Shown: positions 34,280-43,021 of the stretch, in pieces
How the letters are laid out: each line of letters starts with the position of its first letter
Numbering within the stretch: position 1 is the stretch's first letter
Source: CALDUY01 sp046350255
GTDB taxonomy: Bacteria > Planctomycetota > Planctomycetia > Gemmatales > Gemmataceae
DNA: 64,000 nucleotides
Assembly: GCA_046350255.1 (NCBI GenBank)
Contig: JAXMAV010000016.1
Span: 124,001-188,000, forward strand
Direction: 5' to 3'
Program-made: the position numbers and the translations under genes
The notes under the pieces: model-generated
The model's input: only the letters and a program-made list of their open reading frames with translations
What the model was told of the DNA's origin: nothing
Databases searched by the model: none

Positions 34280-37268
34280 GAGCTTCCCTCTCCAGTATAC
34301 AGGTGACCAAGGTGCCCCCAGCGGGATGCGGCTCGACCTGCAGCCGCGCCCGGATGATCGCTGCTCGATTATGCATGATGCGCAGCCCCAGCCCCGTCGG
34401 TGCGCTCGGTTCCGTCCCGATGCCTCTCCCATCATCTCGCACTCGCAGCACCAGCCCCCCATCCGACTCCAGGCTGATGCGAATGGAGCGCGGCCGCGCG
34501 TGCTTCACCGCGTTATGAACCGCCTCCTGCGCGATCAGGTACAGCTGCGTCGCCGTCAGGTTGCTGGCCACCGCCACCGGCCGCGGACACTCGAACTGAC
34601 AGCGGATCGCCCCCTCCTGGTCCGTCCGATCCGCCAGGTCCGCCAGCGCGGCCATCAACCCCTCCCGATCGACTGGCACCGGCAACAGTCCGCGAATCAC
34701 CACCCGTAGCTCCTTCTGGCACCGGCTCAGTCCCCGCGCCATTCGGCTCACCAACGACGCCGCCTCCGCCGGGTTCATCTGAAGCGCGTTGCTCACCTCG
34801 CCCACCAGCAGATTCAGCGCCGTCAGCTCCTGTCCCACCGTGTCGTGCAGATCCTGCCCGATGCGCCGCTGCTCTCGCGACGCCACCTCCACCACCTCGC
34901 GCTCCAGCTCCTTCCGCCGGGTCGCATCCCGAATGATCCCCGTGAACTCCCGTAGATGCTCAATCTCACTCACCACCAGGTCCACCGGGAAGGTCGTCCC
35001 GTCGCGCCGCAGCGCAGACACCTCGCGCCCCACGCCGATGATGTGCCGGGTCCGCGTCCGGTCGAATCGGGCCAGGTAACCGTCGTGGTCCTCCTGAAAC
35101 GGCGCGGGCATCAGCATCTTCACGTTCTGCCCCACCATCTCGTCTGCGCGATACAGAAACATGCTCTCCGCCGCCCGGTTTACCGTCAACATGATACCCA
35201 TCCGGTTGATGGTGATGATGGCATCCGCCGCCGTGTCCAGCACCGCGTGCAACCGCGCCTCACGCTCCTGCAACCGCTGCTCCGCCAGGATGCGGTCGGT
35301 GATGTTCCAGTGCGAGATCACCACGCCGCCTCGCCCCCCCGCGCGCAACGGCGTCGCCTGGAGCAGAAACCACCGCGCCTCCGTCGCCGAGGGGCATGGG
35401 TACTCCAGCGAGAACGAGTGTGCCCGCCCCTCCAGCACCGCCTGAATCCCCTCGACCGCCTGCCGTGCGGCCTCGGCGTCGGGCCCCTGCACATTCCGGC
35501 ATGCCGCCAGGTAGTTCGCCCCCACCCCGCACCGCTGCGGATCGCCCAGGTTCTCGGCCAGGAACGCCGACCACGAAGGATTGATGCCGATGATCGTCCC
35601 TGTCTCGTCCAGCACCGCGATGTTCGCTGTCAACGACCCCAGGATGGCCCGCTGCATCTCCTCGCTGGCTCGTAGCGCTTCCTCCACCAGCTTCTGCTCC
35701 GTCACGTCGAAGATGGCGCTGTTCCACAGAATCGTTCCGCTCGCCAGTCTCTCCGGTCGGCCAAACCCCTGCAGCCACTTGCTCCCCCCATTCGCTTTCC
35801 GAATCCGCCACGTCGCCGTCCACGGCGTCAGTGATCGCGCCGACTCCAGCACCGACTCCTGCACCCCCCGCAGGTCCGCCGGATGGATCGCCTGCCACAG
35901 CACGCTGTTGTCCGCCTGCACGCGCGCCGGGTCCACCTCCCAGATGCTCGCGCTGCGCGGACTGATGTACTCCACCGCGTCCGTCCCATCCGCATGCAGC
36001 ACGAACCGGAACAACGCCCCGGGAATATTCTCCGCCATCTGCCGAAACCGAGTCTCACTCTCGCGCAGCGCATCCTCCGCCCGCTTCCGATCGCTGATGT
36101 CCACCAGTGTCACCAGCACGTGGGCCAGCGAGCCATCCGCCGCCAGCCGCGGCCGCGCACTCACCTGCAGCCACGTCCGCTTCCCTGTCTCCACGTGTGT
36201 CGAACCCACAATCACGTCGTGGACCGGGCGCAGCGTCCGCGCCGCCTGCACCGAGGGCACCTGGTCCGGCGTCAACGGCTCGCCATCCGCCCCTACTAGC
36301 TTCCACCGGGGATCTCGCGACGTTACCCCGCTCAGCTCCTCCTGCGACAACCCCAGCACTCGCGCCGCCGCCGGGTTGTTCACCAGTATCTGATCGTGCC
36401 CATCCTGCAGCACCACTCCCACGTCCAGATCTTCGATCAACGTCCGGAATCGCGTCTCACTCTCCCGTAGCCGTTGCTCCTCGTGCTTCCGCTCCGTGAT
36501 ATTTGTCACCAGCGCCAGTAGATGCGTTGGCCCCTCCTGTGAGACCGGCAACGCTACCACCTGCAACCGCAGCCACACTACCTCGCGCTCCCCCCGGTGC
36601 TGCCGCGTCTCCAGTTCGCAGGTGTACCGCGCCCCCGTGCGCAGCGTCGCCATCCCCTCCTGGAACGTCGCCTGATCCTCCGCATGAAGCAGCGTCACCA
36701 GTGCCCGTCCGCGCAGCTCCTCCCGCGCCAGCCCCACCAGCGCACAGAACGCCGGGTTGAACTCCTGCACCTGCCCTTCCGGATCGGTGATGGCGATGCC
36801 GGTCGATACATGCTCGAAGATGCCACGAAGCCACGCCTCGCGCTGACTCAGCGCCTGCGCCGTCCGCTGCTGCGTCAGAAAGTGCGTCGCCAGCCGTGCA
36901 TACAGCTCCAGCCGTCGCTGCCGCACCACCTCCGCCGTCCCGCTCACCGCCACGCCAAACAGGCCGAACAGCCCCAGCGCTAGCCCCCCCGGCGTCAGCT
37001 CGTCCGGCATCAGCCACACGCACGCCGCCAGGCTCAACCCCGTCGTCACCAGGCCCGGCCCCAGCCCACTGCTGATCGCCACCAGCGTCACCACTGGAAA
37101 GTACAGCACGAACGGCGCCTCTACCGGAGCGATCAGCCCCGTCAGGCGCAACCCTACAGCCACCCCCACCGCCAGCACCGCCACCAGGTAGGGCAGCCCC
37201 CCGCGCGCCGTCCCCATCCCGGACGGCTCCGCACCCCCCGCTTCTCGGCGGTCCTCCCCGCTTCGCAC
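34272..37268 (-). CDS. Multi-PAS membrane histidine kinase (NarX/DegS-type)
   Basis: A 998-residue sensor. Three or four N-terminal membrane spans (about residues 25-110) resemble the DUF4118 domain. Then come about five PAS/PAC modules, each ending in a TDITERK- or DISDRKRAE-like linker. Next is a HisKA_3 dimerisation domain with the phospho-His in REQRRIGQDLHDTVGQE, and a HATPase with NAVKHA and DDGRGIG. The GTG at 37268 has AGGAGGG 6 bases upstream. The NarL-type regulator overlaps its 3' end. The last PAS (IINRMGIMLTVNRAAESMF with a PVDLVVSE tail) resembles FixL-type PAS domains, but a heme ligand cannot be claimed. The signal is unknown. Confidence 0.93.
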   Translation of the reverse strand: MRSGEDRREAGGAEPSGMGTARGGLPYLVAVLAVGVAVGLRLTGLIAPVEAPFVLYFPVVTLVAISSGLGPGLVTTGLSLAACVWLMPDELTPGGLALGLFGLFGVAVSGTAEVVRQRRLELYARLATHFLTQQRTAQALSQREAWLRGIFEHVSTGIAITDPEGQVQEFNPAFCALVGLAREELRGRALVTLLHAEDQATFQEGMATLRTGARYTCELETRQHRGEREVVWLRLQVVALPVSQEGPTHLLALVTNITERKHEEQRLRESETRFRTLIEDLDVGVVLQDGHDQILVNNPAAARVLGLSQEELSGVTSRDPRWKLVGADGEPLTPDQVPSVQAARTLRPVHDVIVGSTHVETGKRTWLQVSARPRLAADGSLAHVLVTLVDISDRKRAEDALRESETRFRQMAENIPGALFRFVLHADGTDAVEYISPRSASIWEVDPARVQADNSVLWQAIHPADLRGVQESVLESARSLTPWTATWRIRKANGGSKWLQGFGRPERLASGTILWNSAIFDVTEQKLVEEALRASEEMQRAILGSLTANIAVLDETGTIIGINPSWSAFLAENLGDPQRCGVGANYLAACRNVQGPDAEAARQAVEGIQAVLEGRAHSFSLEYPCPSATEARWFLLQATPLRAGGRGGVVISHWNITDRILAEQRLQEREARLHAVLDTAADAIITINRMGIMLTVNRAAESMFLYRADEMVGQNVKMLMPAPFQEDHDGYLARFDRTRTRHIIGVGREVSALRRDGTTFPVDLVVSEIEHLREFTGIIRDATRRKELEREVVEVASREQRRIGQDLHDTVGQELTALNLLVGEVSNALQMNPAEAASLVSRMARGLSRCQKELRVVIRGLLPVPVDREGLMAALADLADRTDQEGAIRCQFECPRPVAVASNLTATQLYLIAQEAVHNAVKHARPRSIRISLESDGGLVLRVRDDGRGIGTEPSAPTGLGLRIMHNRAAIIRARLQVEPHPAGGTLVTCILEREAHE

Positions 37269-37440
37269 CGCTCTCCCTCCTCGTAGACATTCCCCCGGCG
37301 CATTGTATGTTCCGAGGCATACCCCTGCATGTCAGGGTTTCCCCCTCAGTAAGTGTATCGCCCCTCCCTGACTGACGCTCCTGCGGAGGTGTGGTAATAA
37401 GGACTGCAACCAATCTGCACAGGCCGACAGGAGCAACCAG

Positions 37441-37863
37441 GTGAAACCTATCCTGCTCATCGCCGAGGCCGACACCGAGCTACGAGACATCTTTCGCAAG
37501 TTTCTTAGCGAACGCTCCTTCGACGTCGAAACCGCCTCCGACGGCCTGGAATGCATGGCCAAGTTGCGCCGCCTGCGCCCCGACCTGCTGATCCTTGATC
37601 GCGAACTACTCTGGGGTGGTGGCGACGGTGTCCTGGCCTGTCTGCGCGAAAGCGCCTGTGCCACCCGGGTGATTCAGATCGCGACCACTCTCGGCCCCGA
37701 CCATGCCGAGGAGTTAAAGGCTCCGGTGGTCCGGCGCCTGGCCAAACCGTTCAGTCTCAAGGCGCTGCTGGAGTTCGTCGGCGAGGCCATTGCCAGCGCC
37801 GTCCCCGCCGACCCCTCCGCCAACGCTTCCCTGTCTTCTGGTCGAGAACGCTTCGCTTACTAA
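37441..37863 (+). CDS. Single-domain response regulator receiver
   Basis: A 140-residue CheY-like protein with no output domain. The phosphorylatable Asp is D53 in LLILDREL, the conserved Lys is in LAKPFSLKALLEFV, and the N-terminal acidic residues are E9 and D11 (IAEADTE). It starts with GTG; an AGGAG lies 7 bases upstream. It is divergent from the multi-PAS kinase, with 172 bases between, and is followed 32 bases later by a BON-domain gene. It could be a second phosphate acceptor for that kinase; this is an inference from position. Confidence 0.85.
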   Translation: MKPILLIAEADTELRDIFRKFLSERSFDVETASDGLECMAKLRRLRPDLLILDRELLWGGGDGVLACLRESACATRVIQIATTLGPDHAEELKAPVVRRLAKPFSLKALLEFVGEAIASAVPADPSANASLSSGRERFAY

Positions 37864-37895
37864 CGCTTTGCCCCAGGCCTCGAAGGGGGTATCCC

Positions 37896-38165
37896 ATGGA
37901 CGAACGCGCCCGTTCCCACCTGGAGGCTCCTGCGCTCACCCCGCTGGAGTCAGACGCCGACCTCCCTCTGCAGATCGATCGAGCCCTGCGCGCCACCGGC
38001 TACGGCCCTCTGCGCAACCTGGGCATCACCTGCCGCGCCGGCATTCTCCATCTGGGCGGCAAGGTCCCCAGCTACCACCTCGAACAGGTAGCCCTGGCCA
38101 CCGCCATGAGCCTGGCCGGCCCCCACGCCATCCAGAACGACCTGGAAATCGTCCGTCCCGGTTAA
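37896..38165 (+). CDS. BON-domain protein
   Basis: An 89-residue protein. Residues about 27-87 form one BON domain: IDRALRATGYGPLRNLGITC, GILHLGGKVPSYHLEQVALA then AIQNDLEIV. There is no signal peptide, unlike the periplasmic OsmY/BON proteins, so it probably acts in the cytoplasm or with a partner. It follows the single-domain receiver gene closely and ends just before a strong terminator, so the two are likely one transcript. BON domains bind membranes or hydrophobic ligands; the ligand is unknown here. Confidence 0.8.
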   Translation: MDERARSHLEAPALTPLESDADLPLQIDRALRATGYGPLRNLGITCRAGILHLGGKVPSYHLEQVALATAMSLAGPHAIQNDLEIVRPG

Positions 38166-38181
38166 CGCGCCTTCACAAACG

Positions 38182-38225
38182 AGATCGGCACAACCCCGGC
38201 CAGCGCCTGCGGGTTGTGCCGATCT
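38182..38225 (+). terminator. Rho-independent terminator
   Basis: A perfect 15-bp stem (AGATCGGCACAACCC and its complement) with a 14-base loop lies 16 bases after the BON gene stop and is followed by gtgtttcc. It also lies downstream of the minus-strand tRNA-Glu and may serve both. Confidence 0.8.
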
Positions 38226-38261
38226 GTGTTTCCTGACTTCACGCCAGGTGCCAGGACTGAG

Positions 38262-38334
38262 TGACCCCGACGGGATTCGAACCCGTGTCGCAGCCGTGAA
38301 AGGGCTGTGTCCTGGGCCTCTAGACGACGGGGCC
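38262..38334 (-). tRNA. tRNA-Glu(TTC)
   Basis: 73 nt with acceptor GGCCCCG/CGGGGTC, a D arm starting GTCTAGAGG, anticodon stem CAGCC/GGCTG around CTTTCAC (anticodon TTC) and T arm ACGGG-TTCGAAT-CCCGT. This is the normal bacterial tRNA-Glu form and probably the housekeeping copy. CCA is not encoded. Confidence 0.95.
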
Positions 38335-38424
38335 ATCGCGACAACAGCATGATAGTGCCCCTCTCCTCGTCCGTCAACCCGCACTACAATGGGGGTGCCC
38401 CCAGCCCGGAAGGAGCAGCATGCG

Positions 38425-39195
38425 ATGAAGGCGGATGAACTGCGGCAGGTGCTCGAACAGGTCCGCGATGGTCGGCTTCCCGTCGAGGAGGCCCTCTCAC
38501 GGCTGCCCGCCCCCGTGGTCGCCGATCTTGGCTACGCCAACGTCGATCTTCATCGCCGGCAGCGCTGCGGTTTCCCCGAGGTCATCTTCTGCGAGGGCAA
38601 AACCTCCGCCTGGATCGAGGGCGTCGTCCGCCAGCTCGCTGCCAACGGCCAGGATTGCCTCGCCACTCGCGTCTCGCCCGAACAGTTCGAGCATCTCGCC
38701 GCCCACTTCCCCCAGGCTGAACTCGACCGGCTCGGCCGCACCTTCTGGCTGCCCGTCCCTGGCAAGGAACGCACCCCCACAGGCAAGATCCTCGTCCTGA
38801 CCGCTGGCACCAGCGATCTGCCCGTCGCTCAGGAAGCCTATGTCACCGCCCGCGCCATGGGCGGCCAGGTCGAGCTGATCGCCGACGTGGGCGTGGCTGG
38901 TATTCACCGGCTACTTCGCCATCGCGAACGCCTGTCGGCCGCCGATGTTGTCGTCGTCGTTGCCGGCATGGATGGCGCCTTGCCCAGCGTCGTGGGCGGC
39001 CTCGTCGAATGTCCTGTCATCGCCGTGCCCACCAGTATCGGCTACGGCGCAGCCTTCCACGGCGTCGCGCCTTTGCTCACCATGCTCAACGCTTGCTCCG
39101 CTGGCGTCGTCGTGGTCAATATCGATTCCGGCTTCAAGGGTGGCTACGTCGCCGCGCTCATCGCCCGCCGCGCACCGCGCGACTCAGCTAAATAG
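38425..39195 (+). CDS. larB: LarB, pyridinium-3,5-bisthiocarboxylic acid mononucleotide synthesis
   Basis: A 256-residue protein. LarB carboxylates and hydrolyses nicotinate adenine dinucleotide in the first step of nickel-pincer cofactor synthesis, used by lactate racemase and related racemases. The N-terminal EALSRLPAPVVADLGYANVD and RRQRCGFPEVIFCEGKT match LarB. The C-terminal half is PurE-like: VLTAGTSDLPVAQEAYVTA, VVVAGMDGALPSVVGGLVEC and PVIAVPTSIGYGA. The ATG at 38425 has AGGAG about 9 bases upstream. larC and larE are not in the window. It converges on nhaR with a 12-bp overlap. Confidence 0.92.
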   Translation: MKADELRQVLEQVRDGRLPVEEALSRLPAPVVADLGYANVDLHRRQRCGFPEVIFCEGKTSAWIEGVVRQLAANGQDCLATRVSPEQFEHLAAHFPQAELDRLGRTFWLPVPGKERTPTGKILVLTAGTSDLPVAQEAYVTARAMGGQVELIADVGVAGIHRLLRHRERLSAADVVVVVAGMDGALPSVVGGLVECPVIAVPTSIGYGAAFHGVAPLLTMLNACSAGVVVVNIDSGFKGGYVAALIARRAPRDSAK

Positions 39196-40083
39196 CTCCC
39201 GCTTCGCCGACGTCGTCAGCGCATGCACCGCCGGATGCTTGATCCGCCGATCTGGCGTGATGGCGTAAAACCGCATCACCAGCTCCTCGGCTCGGCCGAT
39301 CACCTCCACCCCATACTGCTTGCACACCTCGCGCTCGATGACCGTCGGCATCACGAAGAGACCTTCCCCGGCCGCCCCGAACGATTTGATCAGTGCGCTA
39401 TCCTCGAACTCGCCGCGGACGTCCACCACCACCTTGTGCGACCGCAACCAGTGCTCAAGCAGCCGTCGCGCGCTGGTGTCCTCTGTCGGAATCAGAAACG
39501 GCGCATGTTCCAGCGATCGCGGAAAATCCTGCCCGTAGCGCTCCACCAGCGCCGGCGTGCCGAAGAAGCTCAGCCCGCACTCCCCCAGCAGATGGTTGAA
39601 CGCCTTGACCTTGATCAGTGGACTTGTCGGCGTGTCCGACAGCACCACGTCCAGGTTGTGCGCGCTCAGGTCCGCCAGCAACCGCGTTGTCTTCCCCTCT
39701 CGACAGACGATCCGCACCGGCCGTTCCAGATGCAGCACCGCCTGCAGCAGCCGATACACGATCAGCTTCGGCAGTACGTCGGCGATGCCCACCACCAGCC
39801 GCATCGGCCGGTCTGACGTCTCGCCCTGCACTGCGTGGACCATCTCCTGGCCCAGCTTGAAAATCTCGTCGGCATAGGTGAACACCACGCGCCCTGTTTC
39901 GGTCAGCGCCAGCCCGCGCCCGGCTCGCTCGAACAGGCGTTCCCCCAGCGCTCGCTCCAGCGCCTGAAGCTGCGCGCTGATGGTCGGTTGCGCCAGCTTC
40001 AGCTGCTCGCAGGCCCGCGTGATGCTTCCCTCTCGGGCCACGACCCAGAAGTAGAGCAGGTGGTGATAATTTAGCCAATCCAT
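39184..40083 (-). CDS. nhaR: LysR-family regulator, NhaR-like
   Basis: A 299-residue LysR-type regulator. The N-terminus MDWLNYHHLLYFWVVAREGS is a hallmark of NhaR, the sodium-responsive activator of nhaA in enterobacteria. The winged helix-turn-helix follows (LKLAQPTISAQLQALERALG), then a ligand-binding domain with VGIADVLPKLIVYRLL. The ATG at 40083 is used because the family begins there; the longer frame reads into the region upstream of the hibernation factor gene. No Na+/H+ antiporter is next to it, so its target here may differ. The HPF-type gene lies divergently 146 bases away and could be one. Confidence 0.88.
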   Translation of the reverse strand: MDWLNYHHLLYFWVVAREGSITRACEQLKLAQPTISAQLQALERALGERLFERAGRGLALTETGRVVFTYADEIFKLGQEMVHAVQGETSDRPMRLVVGIADVLPKLIVYRLLQAVLHLERPVRIVCREGKTTRLLADLSAHNLDVVLSDTPTSPLIKVKAFNHLLGECGLSFFGTPALVERYGQDFPRSLEHAPFLIPTEDTSARRLLEHWLRSHKVVVDVRGEFEDSALIKSFGAAGEGLFVMPTVIEREVCKQYGVEVIGRAEELVMRFYAITPDRRIKHPAVHALTTSAKRELFS

Positions 40084-40229
40084 GCGTCCTGGAACGATAC
40101 ATCGAGAAAGTCGATGTCTCAAGATGAAGAAATCTATTTTTCCTGGCCACCTTCGCCGACTAGACTCAAAGTGGAGACGAGCAATCACGTTACGTCTCCA
40201 ATCTCTCAAGCAACTCCAGGAGAGACGTC

Positions 40230-40544
40230 ATGCAGTTCGACATCCGACGTCAAGGCATCGAAGTGGATGAAGCAGCGAAGGCCCGCCTGCAAAAAAGGCT
40301 CGACTTCGCCCTGGGCCGTCTTGGCCACCATGTCACGCGCGTATGGGTGCATCTCGCCGATGAGAATGGTCAGCGCGGCGGAATCGGTAATCGCTGTCGT
40401 ATCCTCGTCCGCCTCGGCCATATGCCCGATGTCCTCGTCGAGGACAGGGACTCCGACATTAATGTCCTCATCGACCGCACAGTCAATCGCGCGGGCCTGG
40501 CCGTCCGCCGGGAAGTGAGTCGTCGGTACGATCGAACACGCTAG
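40230..40544 (+). CDS. Ribosome hibernation factor, HPF/RaiA-like
   Basis: A 104-residue protein of the short HPF/RaiA (sigma-54 modulation) family: MQFDIRRQGIEVDEAAKARL, FALGRLGHHVTRVWVHLADE, RCRILVRLGHMPDVLVEDRD and a basic C-terminus with NRAGLAVRREVSRRYDRTR. Such proteins bind the small ribosomal subunit and keep idle ribosomes in a protected state. There is no long C-terminal dimerisation domain. AGGAGAG lies upstream of the ATG. It converges on the LutB gene, with a shared terminator between. Confidence 0.87.
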   Translation: MQFDIRRQGIEVDEAAKARLQKRLDFALGRLGHHVTRVWVHLADENGQRGGIGNRCRILVRLGHMPDVLVEDRDSDINVLIDRTVNRAGLAVRREVSRRYDRTR

Positions 40545-40566
40545 GACGCCACTGGATGTTTCTGCT

Positions 40567-40596
40567 CGAGCCCGGGGGAGCCTTCTCCCGGGCTCG
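40567..40596. terminator. Bidirectional terminator between hpf-like and lutB-like genes
   Basis: A perfect 10-bp stem (CGAGCCCGGG/CCCGGGCTCG) with a 10-base loop lies in the 57-base gap between convergent genes. The T-tail is weak (tcgcgtt), so termination may be partly Rho-dependent. Confidence 0.6.
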
Positions 40597-40601
40597 TCGC
40601 G

Positions 40602-42035
40602 TTAAGGCGCCTGGAGCTTGCTCCACATCTCGCGAAACGTTCGCGCCGCTGGCGCCGGGAAATCGCGCGCCGACGTCCATCCGGACCCGGGCCCCGGCAA
40701 CCGCCGAATCCACCCTTGCCGCGCCAGCGGACGCAGCACCAGCCGCCCTAGCCGACCCGCCAGCCGGTACAGCCACGGTCGCCGCAGCACCGCGCTGGAA
40801 AGCGCGTAGGCCCAGCGCTCCAGGCGACTCTTCCCGCCGCCTTCATGCTGCTGCAGCTCGCGCAGACCGATCAGCATGTGCGGGATGTTGATCTTCACCG
40901 GACATGCCGCCTGACACGCCCCACACAGCGAAGAGGCGTGCGGCAGGTGCGGGTTGTCCGGCACGCTGTCATACAACGGCGTGAGGATGCTGCCGATCGG
41001 GCCCGAATAGACGCCCCCGTAGGCATGTCCACCGATGCGCCGGTAGACCGGGCACGCGTTCAGGCACGCCCCGCAGCGGATGCACTGCAGACTTTCCCGG
41101 AACGGCGTGCCCAGCACGCGCGAGCGCCCATTGTCGAGGAGGATCAGGTGGAACTCCTCCGCCCCGTCGCGCTCGCCGGCCCGGCGAGGCCCGGTGATCA
41201 ACGTCGAGTACACCGACAGCGTCTGCCCCGTCGCTCCGCGCGCCAGCAGCTTCAGAAACACGGGCAGATCGCGCAGCCGGGGAATCACCTTCTCCATCCC
41301 GACGATGGCCACGTGGACGCGGGGACACGCCGTCGTCAGCCGACCGTTCCCTTCGTTGGTCACCAGCACCACCGTGCCCGTCTCTGCCACGGCGAAGTTC
41401 GCTCCGGTGATGCCCATGTCAGCCTGCGCGAACTTCTCGCGCAACAGACGTCGCCCCACCTTCGCCAGCAGCCCTGGCTCGTTGGGCAGCTTCTCCCCGG
41501 TGTGCTCCGACAGAATCCGCGAGATGCTCTCTCGCGTGTGATGCACCGCCGGCGCCACCAGGTGGGACGGCCGCTCTCCTGCCAGCTGAATGATGAACTC
41601 GCCGAAGTCGGTCTCGGTCACCTCAAGCCCCGCCGCCTCCAGCGCTGGGTTCAGGTGAATCTCCTCGGTCGTCATCGACTTGGATTTCACGATGCGACGC
41701 GAGTTCGTCTTCTGCGCGATCTCCACCACCAACCGACAGGCATCCGCCGCCGTCGCCGCCCAGTGGACCTTCCCGCCCAGCTTCTGCACCGAGGCTTCCA
41801 GCTGTTCGAGATACTGGTCGAGATGGGCCAGCGCATGTTCCTTGATCTGCTTGGCGTGGTCGCGCAGTGCGCTGGAGTCCGCCAGCGCTGCGTAGCCGCG
41901 CCGGTTCCCCGCCATCAGCGTGCTCGTCAGGCGAATCAGCGCCGCCTGCAGTGGCGGATCCGCCAGTGCTTTCTCCGAGGCGTCGAGAAAGTCGTGATGC
42001 TCGTACTTCGCGTAGTCTGTCATACCGGTCATCAT
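40602..42035 (-). CDS. lutB: LutB-like lactate utilisation iron-sulfur protein
   Basis: A 477-residue protein of the LutB/YkgF family, part of the LutABC complex that oxidises L-lactate to pyruvate. The N-terminal DUF162 (LUD) domain has NSRRIVKSKSMTTEEIHLNP and GITGANFAVAETGTVVLVTN. Two 4Fe-4S motifs follow: CIRCGACLNACPVYRRIGG and CGACQAACPVKINIP. The ATG overlaps the stop of the EamA gene (ATGA). LutA is two genes upstream; a separate LutC is not seen in the window. The last ~90 residues are basic and divergent. Lactate is the best-guess substrate, but related proteins exist with unknown substrates. Confidence 0.88.
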   Translation of the reverse strand: MMTGMTDYAKYEHHDFLDASEKALADPPLQAALIRLTSTLMAGNRRGYAALADSSALRDHAKQIKEHALAHLDQYLEQLEASVQKLGGKVHWAATAADACRLVVEIAQKTNSRRIVKSKSMTTEEIHLNPALEAAGLEVTETDFGEFIIQLAGERPSHLVAPAVHHTRESISRILSEHTGEKLPNEPGLLAKVGRRLLREKFAQADMGITGANFAVAETGTVVLVTNEGNGRLTTACPRVHVAIVGMEKVIPRLRDLPVFLKLLARGATGQTLSVYSTLITGPRRAGERDGAEEFHLILLDNGRSRVLGTPFRESLQCIRCGACLNACPVYRRIGGHAYGGVYSGPIGSILTPLYDSVPDNPHLPHASSLCGACQAACPVKINIPHMLIGLRELQQHEGGGKSRLERWAYALSSAVLRRPWLYRLAGRLGRLVLRPLARQGWIRRLPGPGSGWTSARDFPAPAARTFREMWSKLQAP

Positions 42036-43021
42036 AACCCTGGCGGGCTTTCCCGGGCAGGGGCCTTCTCCTCATCCGGGACCGTCCGCCGCGCACGCAA
42101 CAACCCGGGTAGCTCCACCAGCAGGTTCCCACCCAGAATCAGCACTCCCCCCAGCACCAGCGGCTGCGTCAGCGTGTCGTGCCCCCACCACACCGAGAAG
42201 ATCGCCGAGAAGACCGGTTCCAGCAGGTAGATCAGCGCCGCCCGGGTCGCCGGCACCAGCGGCTGATAGGTGTTCATCCAGTGGAACCCCAGCACCGTCG
42301 AGAAGCACGCCAGGCACAGTAGACCCAGCAGGATGTCGCGCTGCCCCAGCAGAGTTCCCATCCACTCCAGCCACACGCCCAGCCCTGGCTCTCGTGTCGC
42401 CAGCACCATCGCCCCCAGGCAGGCCAGCCCGCCCGTGGCCAGGATGAACCCGGGGGTCAGGTGCGCCGGCACCAGATGCTTCCCCAGCCGATCCAGCACA
42501 ATCACCTGCCCGGTGAACAGGAACGACCCCAGCAGCGTGAGCCCTTCCCCCCGCCCGATCCTCCATCCGTCCACCAGCACGGCACAGCCCACCAGCGCCA
42601 GCGCCAGACCCGCCAGAGTCAGCGGCGCGACGCGCTCGCGATACAGCACATACCCCACCACGGGCACCCAGGCGCTGCACAGGCTGGTGAAGAACGCCGA
42701 CAGCGCCGGCGTCGTCGAGGCCAACCCCCACGTCTGCAGCGCGAACCCTCCGAAGAACACCGCGCCCAGCAGCAGCCCGCCCCGGTACTCCGCCCAGCTC
42801 GGCGCCACCAGCAACCGCGGCTGCCACAGCGCGAAGACCGCCAGCGCCAGCGGCATCCGCAGCATGATGAGCGTCAGGCTCCACAGCAGCTCGCCGCCCG
42901 GCGCCTCGCGCACCGCTAGTTGCCAGCTCCGCGTCCAGGTGAACGACACGCCCCAGACCACCGTCACCAGCACCAGCATCAGCGAGGCCCGCGCCGCGCT
43001 CGCCCCCGCCTGCCCACTCAT
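42032..43021 (-). CDS. EamA-family (DMT) transporter
   Basis: A 329-residue membrane protein with ten hydrophobic helices in two EamA repeats (LMLVLVTVVWGVSFTWTRSW opens the first; LLGSFLFTGQVIVLDRLG opens the second, and VWWGHDTLTQPLVLGGVLIL lies near the end). It belongs to the drug/metabolite transporter superfamily. The gene overlaps lutA and lutB by four bases at each end, so it is made with them. A role in moving lactate or another small organic acid, or an amino acid, is inferred only from this position. Confidence 0.88.
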   Translation of the reverse strand: MSGQAGASAARASLMLVLVTVVWGVSFTWTRSWQLAVREAPGGELLWSLTLIMLRMPLALAVFALWQPRLLVAPSWAEYRGGLLLGAVFFGGFALQTWGLASTTPALSAFFTSLCSAWVPVVGYVLYRERVAPLTLAGLALALVGCAVLVDGWRIGRGEGLTLLGSFLFTGQVIVLDRLGKHLVPAHLTPGFILATGGLACLGAMVLATREPGLGVWLEWMGTLLGQRDILLGLLCLACFSTVLGFHWMNTYQPLVPATRAALIYLLEPVFSAIFSVWWGHDTLTQPLVLGGVLILGGNLLVELPGLLRARRTVPDEEKAPARESPPGL

